In this document: positions 1 through 8,156 of the stretch, one piece after another
Position numbering within the stretch: position 1 is the first letter of the stretch
Layout: every line of letters begins with the position of its first letter
NCBI GenBank assembly: GCA_026225255.1
Contig: JAMFSJ010000035.1
Location: 1-64,000 of the forward strand
Direction of reading: 5' to 3'
Origin: Methylacidimicrobium fagopyrum
Lineage (GTDB): Bacteria > Verrucomicrobiota > Verrucomicrobiia > Limisphaerales > UBA11358
DNA: 64,000 bases
Made by a program: the position numbers and the translations under genes
The notes under the pieces: generated by a model
What the model saw: the letters and a program-made list of their open reading frames with translations, nothing else
Databases searched by the model: none
What the model was told of the DNA's origin: nothing

Positions 1-162
1 GGGAAAAAGTGTTATGATCTGAAACGAAACATTCGTGACATCGGGATACGCTTCAATCGGCAATTCGCGAAAGGAAACGATTCCCGCGATGGTGAAAAGC
101 GCCAGCAATACCAACACGATCGCGCGATGGCGCAGCGCGTAAAATGTCATCCGACCGATCAT
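1..162 (-). CDS. RND heavy-metal efflux pump, N-terminus only (CusA/CzcA type)
   Basis: Only the first 54 codons lie in the window; the gene runs off the left edge. The start ATG overlaps the stop of the upstream adaptor gene as ATGA, so translation is probably coupled. The protein opens with MIGRM, a hydrophobic first membrane helix and then FRELPIEAYPDV, the N-terminal signature of inner-membrane RND transporters of the heavy-metal family, which use the proton gradient to export metal cations. Substrate cannot be told from this fragment. Its place after an outer-membrane factor and a periplasmic adaptor completes a tripartite efflux operon. Confidence 0.85.
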   Translation of the reverse strand, partial: MIGRMTFYALRHRAIVLVLLALFTIAGIVSFRELPIEAYPDVTNVSFQIITLFP

Positions 163-1307
163 CCGTTATCTCCTTCAATGATCGATTCCAACAAAAGACA
201 GCCGTCGCTGACGACGTGTTCTCCTGAAGAAATGCCGTTGAGAATCGCCGTGCGGCCATTATTCTCGCCGCCGAGTTCGACTTTGCGCCGCTCAAATTGT
301 CCGGGCGCGATTTGGACAAAAACGCAGTGCTCTTCGTCTTTCAGAAAAACCGTTTTTGTCGGAACGTCCACGCCGGTTGTGCCGCTGGAAGCGACCTCTA
401 CGGTCACATACATTTCCGCGCGCAGAAGATTTTCGGCATTATCCACGAAGCAACGCGCTTTGATGGTCCGCGTGGTCGGATCGAGCCCGTGGCCGATGAT
501 TTCAAGCCGCCCGTGAAAAATTTTATCAGGATACGCGTGGGTGTGGATGAAAACTTCTCGCCCGGGCGTGAGCGAAGCCACATCCAATTCACTGACGTCC
601 AAAAAAAGCCACAACCGCGTCGGATCGGTGACGACGAATTGCGGATCAATGAATTGCTGCGCATTTGCCAGCATCAAGTCAGGCCGGATTTCCTGTCCCG
701 GATTGAGATTTTTTCCCACAACGACGCCCGCTAGCGGCGAACGCAGCGCGTAAATTTCGTTCGTGCTCGTGTCGTTACCGCCATAATTGGCGAGGGTCGC
801 CTCGGCGCGATCGTGTTCCGCTTCCGCCACGACGAAAGCCGCTGCGGCCGCCTCGACATCCTTTTGCGCCGCCGCGCCGTGCGCAAATAATTCTTTGGCG
901 CGCGCATTTGCCTTGTCCGCCGCCGCAAGATTTCCGACCGCTATGCGCGCGTTCGCCAGCGCTTGACCAAAGTCCGGCGAATCCAGCAACGCCAACGCGT
1001 CGTCCGAATTCACATGCTGATTTACTTCGACCGAAATGTTGAGGACGCGACCGGCGAGCGGTGAATACACCCGCGCCGTCACGTCATCGTCCCAAGCCAA
1101 TCGGCCATACAAACCGACCGCCGCCAGCTGGCGCGCTTGCGCCGGTTCGATCATGAGATAACTCAATTGCGGCGCATTGGTGGCGAACGTAATTTTGCTG
1201 CCCTCAACTTTTGCCACGGGCGCATCCGGCGATTTTTGCTCGTGGCGGCAACCGGTTAAAGCCATGGCCACGAGCAAAAATAAATTAAAGATTTTGAAGG
1301 TTTTCAT
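159..1307 (-). CDS. RND efflux periplasmic adaptor (membrane fusion) lipoprotein, CusB/CzcB-like
   Basis: 382 aa. The N-terminus is a lipoprotein signal: MKTFKIF, a hydrophobic core, then the lipobox LTGC at residues 17-20, so the mature protein should be anchored by a lipidated Cys. A barrel/lipoyl half follows (SPLAGRVLNISVEVNQHV), then an alpha-helical hairpin rich in Ala around residues 115-175, the second lipoyl half (LRSPLAGVVVGKNLNPGQ) and a beta-barrel part. This is the HlyD/CusB architecture that bridges inner-membrane pump and outer-membrane channel. It sits 21 bp after the outer-membrane factor gene and overlaps the pump gene by 4 bp. There is no His- or Met-rich metal-binding N-terminus, so the metal is unknown. 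Confidence 0.9.
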   Translation of the reverse strand: MKTFKIFNLFLLVAMALTGCRHEQKSPDAPVAKVEGSKITFATNAPQLSYLMIEPAQARQLAAVGLYGRLAWDDDVTARVYSPLAGRVLNISVEVNQHVNSDDALALLDSPDFGQALANARIAVGNLAAADKANARAKELFAHGAAAQKDVEAAAAAFVVAEAEHDRAEATLANYGGNDTSTNEIYALRSPLAGVVVGKNLNPGQEIRPDLMLANAQQFIDPQFVVTDPTRLWLFLDVSELDVASLTPGREVFIHTHAYPDKIFHGRLEIIGHGLDPTTRTIKARCFVDNAENLLRAEMYVTVEVASSGTTGVDVPTKTVFLKDEEHCVFVQIAPGQFERRKVELGGENNGRTAILNGISSGEHVVSDGCLLLESIIEGDNG

Positions 1308-1328
1308 GGGGAAGCTTCACGGGGGAAT

Positions 1329-2741
1329 TCATTGGCGAATAATTTGGTTTTTGATGACTTCCGTGGCCGCCTTCAAATCGGCAACGGCGCTCGCCGTATC
1401 GGCTTGGGCTTGCGCCGCGGCGAGGCGTGCGTCGTTGTCGGCGCGTTCGGCTTCCAGCAGATCCACCAAAGTCGCGCCGCCTTTTTCGTAAGCAAAAACC
1501 ACGGATTCGCGCACTGTTTGCGACTTGGGAATGATTTGGTTTTGATAACGCAGCCAGCGTTCGGAGGCCTCCCGAAATTCACTTTGCGCGTGGGCGATAT
1601 CGGAAACCATCTGCGCTTTTATTTTTTCCAGCGCGAAAGAATTTTGATCCACCACTGACTGCGCCGCTTTGATTTCGCCACGGTTAAAATTCCACAACGG
1701 CAGCGGAAAGCTGACGCCCACATTCAGCGTGTCGATCGGTGGACCGCCGCCGGGCGGCTCATGTTCCGCGCCGAGAGAAAGCGTCGGATCAGGAATCCGC
1801 ATGGCTTTCTGAAGCTTGAGATTGGATTTCGATTGCTGCAAATCAGCTTCCGCCGCAAGTATGTCCGGCCGCGTCGCGTTCGCTTCTGATCGGTCAAATT
1901 GCGGAGCGGCAACGGAGATTTGCGCGAGCGAATCCGCTGGCGTCCAATGACCTTCAGGCTGTTCCATGCCGAGCAAAATTTCTACCGCGATCCGCGCTTG
2001 CACCGCTACGGCCTCGGCGGATTTCGCCTGCAGCTCAAACGTGTCGGCGTTGATTTCAATTTGTTTCTCGTCCGAATCGGAAATGTCGCCCGCATTCAAT
2101 CTCGCCTGCGCAATGTCCGCTTCGTGGCGCAGCATCCGTGCGGACTCATTCAAAATGCGCGCATTTTCTTTGGCCAATAAATCGGCCACGTAATTTTTCG
2201 TCACGCCCTGTTCCAAGAGACGGCGCGCATCAAAAAATCGCGCGCGGGCGCCAGCAATCCCAGCGCGGGCGGCCATTTGCCGAGCACGCCGTTTGCCACC
2301 AATCTCGATCAACTGGCTGACGGCAGCGATGGAATCATAATTGCGATCCACCAGTCCGTTGCCTAAAACCGTGCCGCTTTCGCGGTCGCCGATTTTTGCC
2401 GTGGAAAGCGAGGCGATGGGATTGGAAAACTCCCTGGCGACGATGAGTTGCGCTTGCGCCGCGTCAATGCCGCTTTGGGCCGCGAGCAAATCCCAGTTGC
2501 GCGCGAACGCCATTTGTTTTGCGCCTGACAGCGAGAGGGCATTCGTCACCGACGAATTATTCTGCCCGAGCGTGGACGAAGGTAAGCTTCCCATCACCAC
2601 GGTGATGGCCAACCGCAGAAGGACGGACACCTTGCTGGCTCGATTCCTCGACAACAAACCCCGATCTGATCGGCAAGATGTCCGTCCGCCTAAGGTTAGC
2701 GGACAATTTAAGATGGCGTTGATCAGTTTCAACGGCATCAC
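1329..2741 (-). CDS. Outer-membrane efflux protein (TolC/CusC family)
   Basis: 470 aa from the longest start. The protein shows two repeated long coiled helical segments, each with Ala/Gln-rich heptads (AQSGIDAAQAQLIVAREF and the C-terminal RADNDARLAAAQAQADTASAV), as in trimeric outer-membrane factors. The signal peptide lies well inside the reading frame (VSVLLRLAITVVMGSLPSSTLG). The true start may therefore be the GTG at 2630, which would give a 433 aa precursor, rather than the ATG at 2741. That GTG falls in one arm of an inverted repeat (2621-2688), noted separately. The gene is first of the tripartite efflux genes and lies 62 bp downstream of the response regulator. Metal efflux is inferred from the pump type. 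Confidence 0.88.
   Translation of the reverse strand: MMPLKLINAILNCPLTLGGRTSCRSDRGLLSRNRASKVSVLLRLAITVVMGSLPSSTLGQNNSSVTNALSLSGAKQMAFARNWDLLAAQSGIDAAQAQLIVAREFSNPIASLSTAKIGDRESGTVLGNGLVDRNYDSIAAVSQLIEIGGKRRARQMAARAGIAGARARFFDARRLLEQGVTKNYVADLLAKENARILNESARMLRHEADIAQARLNAGDISDSDEKQIEINADTFELQAKSAEAVAVQARIAVEILLGMEQPEGHWTPADSLAQISVAAPQFDRSEANATRPDILAAEADLQQSKSNLKLQKAMRIPDPTLSLGAEHEPPGGGPPIDTLNVGVSFPLPLWNFNRGEIKAAQSVVDQNSFALEKIKAQMVSDIAHAQSEFREASERWLRYQNQIIPKSQTVRESVVFAYEKGGATLVDLLEAERADNDARLAAAQAQADTASAVADLKAATEVIKNQIIRQ
2621..2688 (-). repeat. Inverted repeat over the likely start of the outer-membrane factor gene
   Basis: Arms 2621-2635 and 2674-2688 are complementary over about 14 of 15 positions (core GGACGGACA), with a loop of about 38 nt that contains a second small palindrome at 2661-2673. 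In the mRNA the downstream arm would contain the candidate GTG start at 2630. It could be a translational control hairpin or a small repeat that landed in the leader. The sequence cannot decide between these. Confidence 0.5.
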
Positions 2742-2803
2742 GGTAGCGAGCTCGCCGTAAAATGTCTGCGTGGTGCGGCCTTGAATTTTTGAGAGGCGGA
2801 ATC

Positions 2804-3469
2804 CTACACGCGCCGACCCGAATTTTCTTCCTCGTGCCAGCGCACGGCTTCGCGCAACAGTTCAGTGGCGGTGGTCAGATTCAATTTCACTTTGATGCGC
2901 GCGGAATAACCTTGGATCGTTTTAAAACCGACGCGCAGATGGTCGGCGATCTGGCGCGTATTGTAGCCCCGGCCCAATAATTGGAAGACCTCCAGTTCGC
3001 GGTCACTGAGCTGGGTGATGGGAGCGGCATGGCCGGATTTGCCGGCGAGAAATTTTTGCGCCAGTAGGGCCGTGATTTTTTCACTCACGTAAATTTCGCC
3101 ATCCAGCACGCGGCGGATGGCTTGCACCACTTTTTTGGTGGCTTCACTTTTCATGATGTAACCACCGGCGCCCGCTCGCAGCGCCCGTTCGGCATAGAGC
3201 ATTTCGTCGTGCATGGAAAGCACGAGCACCGCGACATCGAACTGGCTGGCCTTGATATCTTTGATGAGTTCAATGCCGGAGCCGCGCGCCAGTGAAATAT
3301 CCACGATCGCGATGTCGGGTTTAACGATGGCGATGAGCCGCAGGGCATCAGCGGCATCACCCGTTTCGTCACAAACCTGAAAATCGGGTTGCTGATTGAT
3401 CAAGTTAGTGAGCCATTCGCGCACCAGCGGATGATCGTCGACCAGCAAGATCTTAATTTTTTGCGCCAT
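2804..3469 (-). CDS. Response regulator, NarL/FixJ (LuxR-type HTH) family
   Basis: 221 aa. The receiver domain (1-120) has the acidic pair DD at 11-12, phosphoacceptor Asp57 in IVDIS and the conserved Lys107 in MKSEA. The LuxR-type output domain (about 150-215) begins SDRELEVFQLLGRGYNTRQIADHL, followed by the recognition helix KTIQGYSARIKVKL. The start overlaps the histidine kinase stop region by 17 bp, which pairs the two as a two-component system. The efflux operon follows in the same direction after 62 bp, so the regulator may control it. Metal-efflux operons are usually run by OmpR-type regulators, so the NarL type here is slightly unusual. Confidence 0.93.
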   Translation of the reverse strand: MAQKIKILLVDDHPLVREWLTNLINQQPDFQVCDETGDAADALRLIAIVKPDIAIVDISLARGSGIELIKDIKASQFDVAVLVLSMHDEMLYAERALRAGAGGYIMKSEATKKVVQAIRRVLDGEIYVSEKITALLAQKFLAGKSGHAAPITQLSDRELEVFQLLGRGYNTRQIADHLRVGFKTIQGYSARIKVKLNLTTATELLREAVRWHEEENSGRRV

Positions 3470-4526
3470 GAATTTTAGAGATGAAAATAGGATTGCTTGA
3501 AAGTTTGCAAGTAACGCGCGTAAGCCCTTCCGGCAAACGCTCGATGCTAAAACTCGCGCCGATCATATTGGCGCGATACGCCATGATGCGCAATCCCATG
3601 CCTTGACTACTGAGCGCATTTTCCGAAAGGCCCACGCCATCATCTGTGATCGTCAACACGATGGCGGTTTCAGTTTCTGCGAGGTTGATGCGGATGCGTT
3701 TAGCCCGGCCATGTTTGATGGCATTTGTGATGGCTTCTTGGGCGATCCGATACAATTGCGTGTTGCTCGCGGCGTCCGGCATCGGCAATGGTCCGCGACC
3801 CTCAAATTCACAGGCCACCTTGAAACGCTCGCTAACATTGCGCGCCAGTTCTTGAAAGCCATCCATCAATCCTTCATCCGCGATTTCAACCGGATGCAAA
3901 CCCCGCGCAAATGTGCGCGTCAAAATGATCGCTTCCTCAACTAATTTCACCAAATGTTTCGCCGACGTTGCTTCGGGTTGAGCTTTATTTTCCAATTGTT
4001 CGGTCAGCACCTGGCTGGCAAATGCCGTGGCCGTAAGATGCTGGCCGAGGCTATCGTGCAAATCATGGCCGATCTGTCGTTGCTCTCGTTCGCTGATCTC
4101 CAATAATTCGCGCTCCAACCGCTCGCGCTCAATAATTTCTTCCTGCAAGGCCGCCGTGCGTTGCCGGACACGCGCCTCTAGTTCCCGTTGAAGTGAATGC
4201 AAAACCGTCAGTAACCAAACGATCACCAGATAAAAGGCGAGCAGGATGATGGCGTTCCAGACCGGCACAAGGGGGCTTGAAAATTTTATACCTTTTGCCA
4301 AATCACCACCTAGCGACACAACCACACTCAAGATGGAGATGAAGACGGCGAAACCGCGCCCGACAAACCAAGTTGCCAGCCCGATGGCCAGCAAATAAAA
4401 AACTGAAAAAGAGGTTTCGAAGCCAGCAATGAAATCCACGAACCCAATGGTGGCTACCAGACCCAACGTCACCATCGCCAAAAAAATGCGCGAACGGCGT
4501 TCGAACTTCTCAACCCATCGAAACAT
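3453..4526 (-). CDS. Membrane sensor histidine kinase, HisKA_3 (NarX/LiaS-like) type
   Basis: 357 aa. About four hydrophobic segments lie in residues 14-110 with no large periplasmic loop, so the stimulus is probably sensed in or near the membrane. A short coiled coil (110-150) leads to the HisKA_3 dimerisation box REQRQIGHDLHDSLGQ, whose phosphoacceptor is most likely His157. The C-terminal ATPase has an N box (QEAITNAIKHG) and G1 box (ITDDGVGL). It is the first gene of the minus-strand run: kinase, regulator, outer-membrane factor, adaptor and pump. The ligand is unknown. Family and pairing are secure; control of efflux is inferred from position. Confidence 0.93.
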   Translation of the reverse strand: MFRWVEKFERRSRIFLAMVTLGLVATIGFVDFIAGFETSFSVFYLLAIGLATWFVGRGFAVFISILSVVVSLGGDLAKGIKFSSPLVPVWNAIILLAFYLVIVWLLTVLHSLQRELEARVRQRTAALQEEIIERERLERELLEISEREQRQIGHDLHDSLGQHLTATAFASQVLTEQLENKAQPEATSAKHLVKLVEEAIILTRTFARGLHPVEIADEGLMDGFQELARNVSERFKVACEFEGRGPLPMPDAASNTQLYRIAQEAITNAIKHGRAKRIRINLAETETAIVLTITDDGVGLSENALSSQGMGLRIMAYRANMIGASFSIERLPEGLTRVTCKLSSNPIFISKIHGAKN

Positions 4527-4609
4527 AAAATAACTTTCGCGCCATTACCGTGTTTTGCCAACACTAATCACAAATATGATTTTTTTATGCATTTAAAATT
4601 TTCCAAGCT

Positions 4610-5160
4610 GTGACAAAATCCATAAAACTGCCAATTAGCCAAACCTTCGCTGACAAAGTGAGTCCCGAACTCAAATTATTATATCAGCTTTGCTGGCATC
4701 TGGGAACAAGTCAGGGTGATATTACCAACTTGAAAGATGCGGATATGGACTGGCAGCATGGCACTGCTCTGGACCGGAAAAGTGAACCGCGTCAATCCTT
4801 GTAACTCAGGCGCCGCCAATACCTATTAAGACAACTGTAAGTCAATTTTTCAGACAACCACCCGGTGCAATGATGTCTAATCCAATCAGATGCAGCGATA
4901 GTGAGCACAAAACCTTCCAGAAACAATTAGCAGCGAGCCGGAGTGTCACAACGCGAAGCGATGGAGTTAATGCGGACAGTGATCCGCGCCTAACGGCGAA
5001 AACTTATACGGATACGTCTTTGCTTCCGCTTCAAAGTGCGATTGGAAAATTGCTTTCTAGTCTCACAAATAGCCTCACAAAAACCAGTCGCAACGGGTCA
5101 TTTACTGTGTTGGTCTGTCGCAGAACCCACAGTTATAAAAACCAACAATCAACCTGAAAA
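4610..5160 (+). pseudogene. Decayed tyrosine recombinase (phage-type integrase)
   Basis: Only pieces remain. The frame opened by the GTG at 4610 reads LKLLYQLCWHLGTSQGDITNLKDADMDW, which matches the start of the catalytic domain of verrucomicrobial integrases. Near 4950 another frame gives GVSQREAMELMR. After a frameshift near 4975 a third frame gives SDPRLTAKTYTDTSLLPLQ, the C-terminal part that normally carries the catalytic His/Tyr (RHSDPRLTAKTYTD). The tail may continue in yet another frame to about 5210. The middle, which should carry the first catalytic Arg, is missing. The gene cannot make an active recombinase. It marks an old integration at the left end of the accessory region 4560-9760. 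Confidence 0.75.
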
Positions 5161-5344
5161 TAAAGGAGTATTGTCGCTGTTTGGCGCTGCGTGGTGTGTT
5201 ATGTCTAATGTAAAAGCACGTTGATCTTGTCGGGTTTGCGAGAGTTCCAAGTTCCAAGATTCTGGACAAAAGAAATAACGCACCCGTTAAGTGGATGTAA
5301 AAAACCGTGCTTCAATCCCGGCTTAACCGGATATTAAAAATGGG

Positions 5345-6140
5345 TTAAGCTTCGATTAACGAAGCTTGGTTGCCGATGCGAATCCGCGATCCCGTTACCA
5401 AATTGCCGCGCACAGGCGCTGGCCAACTTTCTTCAGGCATTGTTTCAGAGACCATCTCTTCGCTCGGTGCCGGCGCCGGCGCGGGCTTACGAACCGTTTT
5501 GCGAATCGAATTTCGCGCAGCCTGCATGTCTTCTTGAACGGTTTTATCGCTTGGCAAAAGAAAATCATGAATCGCCCAGTGAATCTAACGGCGGTTGCTT
5601 TGCTTAAATTGCCCGTGCCGAGCATCGCGCGGACTTCATCGTACACATCGCTAATTACTGAAATATGCCGCCTACTCACCAAAAACTTTTTAAATTATCG
5701 CATTACCGGAATTTTTGAAAACATTCTGCGCAACCACTTTTATGTCTGCCTAAGTATTTGCCGCGGCGAGTTTCACTCAGCGCTTAACGCGGCGACGAAA
5801 TTGACGACAATTCCATTCCCCCTAATCAGCGACGCGAGTCATGCAAGCGATAAACTGCGGAGTAGTGCCCACTGCCATTGGGATACCGTGATTGCAAATG
5901 GCAGTGTCAATCCAGTCAACCAATTCTGGCCGCGTATACATCCGCCGACTTTGGTTAAAAACAAAGTGCGCCTCATCGATCACTAGCATCAATTTGGAAC
6001 GCTTTAATACATCTTCAATATAGGCCTACATTTCCGGCGCGGTGCGTGTGTAACTTGAGGCAATCCCAGGCGCCTTCGCAATTTCTTAAAAGGTGATTGT
6101 CTTAGACTCCGAGAGCGAACAAAACTTGCCCGGTGTTGTT
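5345..6140 (-). pseudogene. Decayed AAA ATPase (transposition-helper / TniB-MuB-like)
   Basis: Read on the minus strand, fragments in different frames line up as one ATPase. A segment near 5930-6020 reads LKRSKLMLVIDEAHFVFNQS, a Walker B box with DEAH, followed by DWIDTAICNHGIPMAVGTTPQF. Further on come CRQFRRRVKR and then, in another frame, SRRHISVISDVYDEVRAML. A last frame change near 5575 gives WAIHDFLLPSDKTVQEDM and a C-terminus ending at 5345. In-frame stops occur near 6028, 5832 and elsewhere, and no clear Walker A remains. AAA proteins of this kind accompany DDE transposases or phage functions. Together with the integrase relic it points to a dead mobile element. The family is a recollection; the decay is directly visible. 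Confidence 0.65.
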
Positions 6141-6181
6141 TTCATCGAGACTTCCTCTTGGCAAATCAACGCGATTTCAAC

Positions 6182-6219
6182 TTGACACATTTATTATGTA
6201 AGCCTACGTTAGCTTACAT
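6182..6219 (+). promoter_or_regulatory. Promoter with palindromic operator, apparently leaderless start
   Basis: A perfect -35 box TTGACA (6182-6187) is followed after 17 bp by TACGTT (6205-6210) as a -10. The palindrome at 6196-6219 has 8-bp perfect arms (ATGTAAGC and GCTTACAT) about a near-symmetric centre. It covers the -10 and the first bases of the XRE start codon (ATG at 6218). Transcription would begin at or next to the ATG, giving a leaderless mRNA. An operator here fits repression of the operon by its own XRE protein. Confidence 0.7.
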
Positions 6220-6583
6220 GAAATCTAATTTAGCCATCTCAATGGGACAGCGGCTCCGCGAACTGCGCGAACATGCTGGCCTTTCTCTACGCGAAGTTGC
6301 GAAAGCCGCTAAAATTTCAGCACCCTTTCTCTCCGACGTGGAATTGGGCCGCCGCTTCCCTACAAATGAGACTTTGAACTTGATAGCCCAAAAACTTCGC
6401 GCATCAGCCGATGACCTAAAAAAACATGACCACCGCTCTTCCTTAGCCGATCTCAAGCGCCTTGCCGAAGGTAGTCCCAGCCTCGGTGCCGCTGTGCGCG
6501 CACTAGTCGACGAGGTTCAATCTGGCAAATTGACTCTTGAAGAACTCGCGACAAAGCTTCGCCGCGCTGGCAAAACAAAGTAA
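6218..6583 (+). CDS. XRE-family HTH transcriptional regulator
   Basis: 121 aa from the ATG at 6218. Residues about 10-65 form a Cro/C1-type HTH (RLRELREHAGLSLREVAKA, then ISAPFLSDVELGRRFPTNETL). The tail is helical and charged. The longer frame from 6158 would run through the promoter and is not preferred. It is the first gene of a same-strand run with a GNAT-like protein, an ImmA/IrrE peptidase and a beta-family protein. XRE regulators next to ImmA-type proteases are classically inactivated by cleavage, as in the ImmR/ImmA pair of ICEBs1. That relation is inferred here, with the GNAT gene in between. The palindrome over its start suggests autorepression. Confidence 0.9.
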   Translation: MKSNLAISMGQRLRELREHAGLSLREVAKAAKISAPFLSDVELGRRFPTNETLNLIAQKLRASADDLKKHDHRSSLADLKRLAEGSPSLGAAVRALVDEVQSGKLTLEELATKLRRAGKTK

Positions 6584-6613
6584 CTGGCTTCTATATTTAT
6601 CACCTATTAAAAC

Positions 6614-7276
6614 ATGAATAAACCCCGCAAGAATGTGAAAGGCTCCCTTAAGGAGATTGAACAGGGCGAGCTCATGCATTTGAATAAGGTAAAACATATC
6701 TACAAAATCGTTCATGGCTGGGATCTACATTCCTCCTTCGAGTGCGATAAACTCTGGAAACAGGGCTGGATCACCCTACTCGAGCAAATACAGCAGGAAG
6801 AGCCCGACGAGACCAAACAAAACGAAATCTTCGCCTCTATTTCGACCGAAGATTTCCATTGGGACTGGTTCGGGAAGGCCGTGAAATACAGCACTGATGA
6901 ATACGAGTGGTTCCACCTCTACGCCGATGGCAAACCACAGGCGGCTTGCTTGATTTACCATCCGAAAACCAGTGCCTTGGAACCTGGCGATATTTTCTAT
7001 GTTAAGTTTGTAGCGGTGGCGCCTTGGAACCGCATTTCCGACTTCCGCGCCCGCGAATTTAGTGGGCTAGGCAAGCTCCTTCTTCGCGCAGCGCAGCGTT
7101 TCGCCGTGAAAGAGCTCAAGCTTCGCCCCGGATTTTGCCTGCATTCCTTACCAAAAGCGGAGGTTATCTATAAAAAACTTAAGATGGTAAAAGTTGACGG
7201 CAGAGAAGACGACCAATCACTCGCTTATTTTGAGCTTCCGCCGTCTCTCGCTAAACAATTAATGGCGGTAGACTGA
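6614..7276 (+). CDS. GNAT-like acetyltransferase-fold protein of an accessory cassette
   Basis: 220 aa. The second half has the GNAT layout: FYVKFVAVAPWNR (strand 4 region), then REFSGLGKLLLRAAQRFAVKEL, which resembles the acetyl-CoA loop (Q/RxxGxG/A) and its helix, then LHSLPKAEVIYKKLKMVKV, the usual C-terminal turn of the fold. The first 90 residues are basic and acidic mixed, with no recognised domain. It starts 30 bp after the XRE stop and ends one base before the ImmA/IrrE start, so it belongs to the same operon. The substrate is unknown. A fold assignment without catalytic proof is all that can be claimed. Confidence 0.75.
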   Translation: MNKPRKNVKGSLKEIEQGELMHLNKVKHIYKIVHGWDLHSSFECDKLWKQGWITLLEQIQQEEPDETKQNEIFASISTEDFHWDWFGKAVKYSTDEYEWFHLYADGKPQAACLIYHPKTSALEPGDIFYVKFVAVAPWNRISDFRAREFSGLGKLLLRAAQRFAVKELKLRPGFCLHSLPKAEVIYKKLKMVKVDGREDDQSLAYFELPPSLAKQLMAVD

Positions 7277-7277
7277 T

Positions 7278-8156
7278 ATGAGCACTCATCACGAAGACTG
7301 GTCGGATTTCACGCACACAACACGAACATTAAAGATCAGCGCGGGTGAATTGTTCAATCACTTCCGTGAATTCCAAGGTTTTATCGCTGGGCTTTCCCGA
7401 AAGGATTTGGTTGCCCGCCACTGGCTAAAGACTGCTGACGACTGCTCGCCGTTGACGACAGTTTTCTTCGATCTTCCGTTCTCGAAACAGCCTACGCTCT
7501 TCCGCAAATCCGCCAAAGCCGACGAAAACCTATTGGCAATCTGGCAAGCTAGTGCCCGGGCCCAAGCGGAATATTTCTGCCTCGCTGAAGAGCTGCCGGC
7601 CTTCACGGGCCTGACCAAAGAACACCTGCGGAAACTCGCCATCTTGAGCGTGGATCCGCAAGTCGTGCGGCAACTGCCATCAATTCTATCAGAGCTTGGA
7701 ATTATTTTGATCTATGTCCGCGCTTTACCCGGAATGCGTGCTGACGGTGCGGTTTTCCATTTGAGCACAGGTCAGCCCGTCATCGCGATGAGTCTACGAT
7801 TTCCGCGCCTGGATTATTTCTGGTTCACGGTTCTTCATGAACTTGCACACTTGGTTCTACATGCCAACCAGCTCACGGATCCGGTATTCTTCGACGTCGA
7901 GGCCAGTGAGGAGATGGACCGAATCGAGAAGCACGCCAATCGTCTTGCCAAAGATTCGATCGTCGACCGCGAGGCTTGGCGTAATTGTGGACTCAAATAC
8001 GACAACAGCGACAAGGCCTTGCAGGTTTTCGCCGCTGAACATAGCATTCACCCGAGCTTGATTGCCGGGCTTCTCCGAAAGGAGTCCGGCAACTATAAGC
8101 GCTACAGTTCAATCATTAACGAACATGACGTCCGCAAAATCATATTCCAATCATGA
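7278..8156 (+). CDS. ImmA/IrrE-family metallo-endopeptidase
   Basis: 292 aa. The zinc motif HELAH lies at 187-191, and a third ligand Glu217 follows in RIEKHANRLAKD, the normal ImmA/IrrE arrangement. The N-terminal 120 residues are of unknown type, and the C-terminus is basic. The stop overlaps the start of the next gene as ATGA. Known members cleave XRE-type repressors (ImmA on ImmR, IrrE on DdrO) in response to stress signals. The XRE protein encoded two genes upstream is the natural candidate target. The catalytic motif is intact, so the protein should be active. Confidence 0.92.
   Translation: MSTHHEDWSDFTHTTRTLKISAGELFNHFREFQGFIAGLSRKDLVARHWLKTADDCSPLTTVFFDLPFSKQPTLFRKSAKADENLLAIWQASARAQAEYFCLAEELPAFTGLTKEHLRKLAILSVDPQVVRQLPSILSELGIILIYVRALPGMRADGAVFHLSTGQPVIAMSLRFPRLDYFWFTVLHELAHLVLHANQLTDPVFFDVEASEEMDRIEKHANRLAKDSIVDREAWRNCGLKYDNSDKALQVFAAEHSIHPSLIAGLLRKESGNYKRYSSIINEHDVRKIIFQS

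Noticed and set aside
5222-5245. Short shared string TGTCGGGTTT near 5230 and 9999 as possible island direct repeats
   Set aside because: Ten bases are expected by chance in a window this size, and it is not at the tRNA end.
5366-5986. 206-aa open frame on the plus strand
   Set aside because: It is the complement of the decayed AAA ATPase, and its composition (Arg/His/Pro runs) is not protein-like.
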